Shown: positions 60,491-64,000 of the stretch, in pieces
Position numbering within the stretch: position 1 is the first letter of the stretch
Layout: each line of letters starts with the position of its first letter
Source: Reticulitermes speratus
Lineage: Eukaryota > Arthropoda > Insecta > Blattodea > Rhinotermitidae
Direction of reading: 5' to 3'
Length of the DNA stretch: 64,000 bases
Assembly (NCBI GenBank): GCA_021186555.1
Contig: JAJKFL010000002.1
Coordinates: 5,593,001 to 5,657,000 of the forward strand
Notes under the pieces: model-generated
The model's input: the letters and a program-made list of their open reading frames with translations, nothing else
The model's database searches: none
What the model was told of the DNA's origin: nothing
Translations under genes and position numbers: made by a program

Positions 60491-60595
60491 TGTTTGTTCA
60501 AAAAGGCAGATTGTTTTTATTTTGATCTTAGTCAAGCTTTTGATGAAGCCCCTCATCCTCGTTTATTGAATGCAGTTGATGATCTTGGACTTTCG
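60491..60595 (+). pseudogene. LINE reverse-transcriptase fragment, unit B copy
   Basis: Duplicate of 30133-30237, same CFYFDLSQAFDEAPHPRLL text. Confidence 0.75.
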
Positions 60596-61475
60596 TTGCA
60601 TTATAATACATGTTCCAAACTTATGTCTTACACAGATTCCACCCCGCCCACCACTTTTTTTCTCCCTATATAATGGATGTTTTCTTCCACTTTTCCTATG
60701 CATGCAGCTACACAGACTGTGATAGCCTTACACAATCCCAGAAATAACCTTCAAGGATTTATCAACCAAAATCAGAGGCACGTAACAATTACGTGGCATA
60801 GGTGAATACATGGATAAAATAGATGAGTGGTTGTAAACAGTAATGCACACAAACTGCAAATCCTCAGCAACATCAAAACCTAACAACATTCAGTCAAACC
60901 TTACACACCATGTTTTTGTGGCTATGCTTACTGGGTCAGCTGAAATTTTGTCCCATATACTAATGTTTATTCTATGCTACACTACTGCTTTATTGCAATC
61001 AAATTCAGACACTCAACACGTAGACATGTACCAAAATGACTCTCAGTACTGTAAATATAGCAAGCTATACATCGCTATCAAAGCAGTGTTACTGTTAGAA
61101 ATACACATCAATTAATATGCATAAAAACATACTTTTTCTTTGCTCATAATAAATACAAGAATAAAAAATTTGTCACCCTACATGTAATGTCATGTTATGT
61201 CCCTGAGCCTGACCTCTCAAAATACTTTTATTGTTACTACATGAACGCACATAATGCTATACTTAGGCCTACTAAGGCTACCTACAGTTACTAGTGTGTA
61301 TTAATGCTGAGTAGTGTCAAATTCTTGGCCTATACTAATTAATGCTTGAAAAATAAGCAAAAATAAATATTTACAGCATCACGAGGGCATAAAATACTAT
61401 TCATGGACGTGCAAAGAAAAGTCTTTGGTGCACATCAAGGAAGGAACTGACAATATATAATTTGTTAGGATTGAC

Positions 61476-61721
61476 CAGGGTCATAGCCAGAGGGAGGCAA
61501 GTGGTGCACCCGCCCTGGGTGGCACAGTCCAAGGGGCGGTAAAATGAATATTTGAAATTTAAAAAAAAATCATTTTCTGCACTCCACAATTTTTTTACTA
61601 TAAAGCAAAATACATGGAAATTCAATTAATGATTGTGATATTTTTAAACTTCATAATTTTTATTAGGATTGGTCATTTGTGATTACTCACCCCAAGCACC
61701 AAAAACCTGGCTATGCCACTG
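61476..61721. mobile_element. MITE with CAGNGNCATAGCCAG ends, unit B copy
   Basis: Duplicate of 32893-33138, also 246 bp, same ends. Confidence 0.65.
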
Positions 61722-62234
61722 GTCAAGACCTACACACTAGTGTTGTGTATGGAATGTAAAGAACAAGAGATCTTTTGACAAAAGTGGAACAACAGTAAGG
61801 CTTGCTGACTTTCATAAAATCTGAAAGTCGGCTTAAATGCTATGGGTACTTAGCCATGCACAACAGCAAAGACTCCTTGCCAGATACATTCAAAAAGTGA
61901 AAGGGATTTTCTTTGCATTAATACATAATTATGTAAATGATCAAACAACAGTAGAGCCCCCATAAACAAAATCACAGTTTGTGGGCGCAACCACAAATTT
62001 GCATATACATGACAACCATACAAGAGTTAGATTAGTTAGAGTTTCTGTAATGCTTAAAGACTTTTGGTAGGCCTACAGCTTGGTGACGCAATTTGTATTT
62101 ACATAAAATATGGCATAAACTATATATGTGAACTGATGTCAGAATGAAGTGTGTTTTCATGCAGAAATTCATTTACCAATTAACTGGTCAAATCAATATT
62201 TATTATATTAAAATATTAATTATTCAATGTGCAC

Positions 62235-62350
62235 TGGGGTTATGTCCCCGAGGATAAAGCAGCCAAGGCTGCATATAGTGACAAGGTTAAGAATGAGCGT
62301 AGCTATACCTCCACTTCCCCATATGCTTTTGTGGCATGAATAGAGACAAC
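62235..62350 (+). repeat. Short dispersed repeat (SINE-like), copy 3
   Basis: GAGGATAAAGCAGCCAAGGC, GGTTAAGAATGAGCG, TATACCTCCACTTCCCCATA and TGTGGCATGAAT align with 29347-29487. More diverged and lacks the middle. Confidence 0.65.
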
Positions 62351-62754
62351 TTTAAATTTACTTTTACTGTGATGCTATAAGCACTACTTTATTACGGTTT
62401 AAACTTTGTGTCTTTTTACCTTCTGTTTGTCTCACAGTGAAAAGTTGCAAAAATGTACCTAGTGGCTTTGTCCTGTATGTCTGTCTGTCTATATGTAACA
62501 ACTATAAACTGCTAAATGACTCTCTGTGAAGTTTTAGTGGCGTTTTGCTACATTCCAAATTTCGTTTAAAATGAGGCAAAAATGACAGACACTTTACATG
62601 TGTTTCTATGTACAAGTGAAGTGTAACTGGCTGAATGTCTATTGGAATGAAATATGCTGCACAAAAATTACATACACATATTTCATGAAAAGCATACTAT
62701 TTCTGTGAGTGTTTATGAGTGTTGACACAATTAGGTATAGCCCACATTACCTAG

Positions 62755-62885
62755 CTTGCTTTCATTTCATTTATTCATTCATCCATTTAGTCACAAAATG
62801 TGACACTGGACATGTCAAATTCAGTTGACAAAACCAACTTTTATTATATCTGCATCAATCTCTTGCCACAATCTAATGTTGAGTT
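62755..62885 (-). mobile_element. LINE 3' end
   Basis: The reverse complement carries GACATGTC...TGTCACATTTTGTGACTAAATGG followed by an (AATG)-type tail, matching the 3' UTR of the LINE at 19265-20390. Only the last 130 bp or so are present. Confidence 0.7.
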
Positions 62886-63070
62886 TAAGGAACTTCACTT
62901 ATACATATATTAATACTTTAGTGCTTTGGCACAGGGACACTTCACCATTCTTATTTTGTTTGTAAAACTGTATAGGAACCTGCAAGTTGTTTTCTTATAC
63001 TTGCAAAGCAAGAGTGAATATGGATGTGAAGTTAATCTCTACACATGCAACATCACAAACCAACACCAAA

Positions 63071-63386
63071 CTACACATCCCTACTGGACAGTAGTGCTGC
63101 AGAAACGTTACCCTGAGAACTAATCTTGACAGCATTCTCATCCTTCATTTGTTCTTCCTTGAGCAGCAATTTGCATGCTCCTGGATTCTTGCTCTTGCAT
63201 GTGGCTGCTGTTGGCTTGGACAAAACAAAACTGTGTGGCTGGGTTGTTGTCTTCTTTTCAGTTCTGCTCACTAAGCATCGGTACAGGACGCTGACCAGCA
63301 TGCCCATTCCCACCGTCAAAACAAGGGACAGTAGAGAGTACCACAAGAATGACACTCGATACAGAATAAATGCTAACTCACTGGGC
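63071..63386 (-). CDS. Last coding exon of a probable SLC5-type sodium-coupled transporter
   Basis: An AG acceptor at 63387-63388 is followed by PSELAFILYRVSFLWYSLLS and LVLTVGMGMLVSVLYRCL, then a 65-residue hydrophilic tail to a TAG at 63071. The LYRxSxLWYxLxG-like start of the final membrane helix and a cytosolic tail resemble the C-terminus of SLC5 multivitamin/monocarboxylate transporters. Only one exon is in the window, so the assignment rests on this helix. Upstream exons lie beyond 64000. Not duplicated. Confidence 0.6.
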
Positions 63387-63762
63387 CTATATAGGGATAA
63401 AAGTGACAATTTCACATAAATATGCACTAAATATTGATCTTCTCTAATGCTAATAAATGCAGTGTATTATATACAATGTGTGGTTTTGTCATGCATCACA
63501 TTTCCTGATGCTGGATAGAGGGGCACTCTCCAAAATATTGAGAAATCATTCCAATGGCCCCACTGACATGTACAATCAACCAAAAAGATTCTTCTGTAAT
63601 TTATGTACAGTACACCCCTCACTTACACAGTGAATTCATTCTGATGGTGTCTTTAAGTTGAAAACTATGTAATGAATAGTGCTTAAATATATTTTTTACA
63701 CGTTAGTTTCGATGGCTAGTTTTTAGGCTCGTTCACTTAGTTGCCTCCGATTCAATGGTTAA

Positions 63763-63896
63763 CGGGGACCTTTAGCCGGGAATAAAGCGGCTGGGACGTG
63801 AAGATGACCACTTACCTACATCTAGTGCCAAGATTAGGAATGAGTGGAGCTGTACCTCCACTGCATCATATATATTCATGTCATGCACAGGGATTA
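63763..63896 (+). repeat. Short dispersed repeat (SINE-like), copy 4
   Basis: GGGACCTTTAGCCGGGAATAAAGCGGC, in two parts, then ACGTGAAGATGACCACTTACC, CTAGTGCCAAGATTAGGAAT and TGTACCTCCACTGC align with the 29347 family. It looks like the most complete 5' part. Confidence 0.65.
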
Positions 63897-64000
63897 TTTC
63901 ACGTTAAGCGTGGAAAAGTGTTTATCTTCTGATGCAAATTTACAATCTGGAGTGAAAATGAGCCTTTGAAGCATGCACAACATTCGTCATGCCCAAAATA

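Larger units (their letters stand above)
33718..61841. repeat. Tandem segmental duplication, unit B
   Basis: 28.1-kb direct copy of 2589-33257. All 12 transporter exons are present in the same order and strand. It is shorter than unit A mainly because it lacks the foldback, piggyBac-like and 1.8-kb LINE insertions. It carries its own set of insertions. Confidence 0.92.
61842..63070. other. Single-copy flank between unit B and the SLC5-like exon
   Basis: No gene. It contains a dispersed repeat and a LINE 3' end listed separately, and would include the 3' UTR of the SLC5-like gene. Confidence 0.45.

Noticed and set aside
63504..63548. CCTGATGCTGG ... CAAAATATTGAG near the window end
   Set aside because: The core reads CTGATGC rather than CTGANGA and GAAA is missing.

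Overview
This window is animal, almost certainly insect, nuclear DNA. It is AT-rich, has exons with GT/AG borders separated by kilobase-scale introns, and is full of non-LTR retrotransposon (LINE), SINE, mariner, hAT-like and other transposon remnants with microsatellite tails. The style of the LINE C-termini and SINEs makes me think of Blattodea (cockroach or termite); that is an impression from memory, not something shown here.

The main content is a direct tandem segmental duplication on the minus strand. Unit A is about 2589-33257 and unit B about 33718-61841, with about 460 bp between them. Each unit carries a 12-coding-exon gene of the concentrative (Na+-coupled) nucleoside transporter family, CNT/SLC28. 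Copy A (start codon 27622, stop 3428) can be read through all 12 exons with consistent phases into a 604-residue protein. Copy B (start 57053, stop 35186) keeps every exon and splice site, but has three independent reading-frame breaks: -1 in exon 9, -2 in exon 10 and +1 in exon 11. It is therefore a pseudogene, or at best encodes a protein cut short near residue 380. At the far right (63071-63386, minus) is the last exon of a different transporter, probably SLC5-like.

Because the units are copies of one ancestor, comparing them dates the mobile elements. Insertions shared by both units (LINE fragments at 19265/50045 and 21809/52587, an inverted mariner pair at 15397/46291, a hAT-like MITE at 14074/44991, a MITE at 32893/61476) predate the duplication. 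Insertions in only one unit are younger or were lost from the other. In A these are a TTAA-flanked piggyBac-like element at 23315-24644, a 1.8-kb LINE with a 7-bp target duplication at 30923-32704, and a foldback element at 4262-5640. In B they are a TA-flanked pogo/Tigger-like element with two transposase pieces at 58374-59310, a SINE in the 3' UTR at 34886-35137, a second SINE, a hAT-like MITE, a LINE fragment and a 20-bp minisatellite.

The most unusual signal is a set of short plus-strand motifs at 2384-2428, 11935-11977, 20806-20848 (with its duplicate at 51579-51621) and 48305-48350. Each reads CTGANGA, hairpin, GAAA, then a short (mostly palindromic) block ending in TA. The bases just after that TA pair with the bases just before CTGANGA. 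Across the four independent loci the stem I and stem II sequences differ but the pairing is kept. This is the layout of a type I hammerhead ribozyme with a minimal, dimer-forming stem III, carried by a dispersed repeat family, possibly Penelope-like or retrozyme-like.
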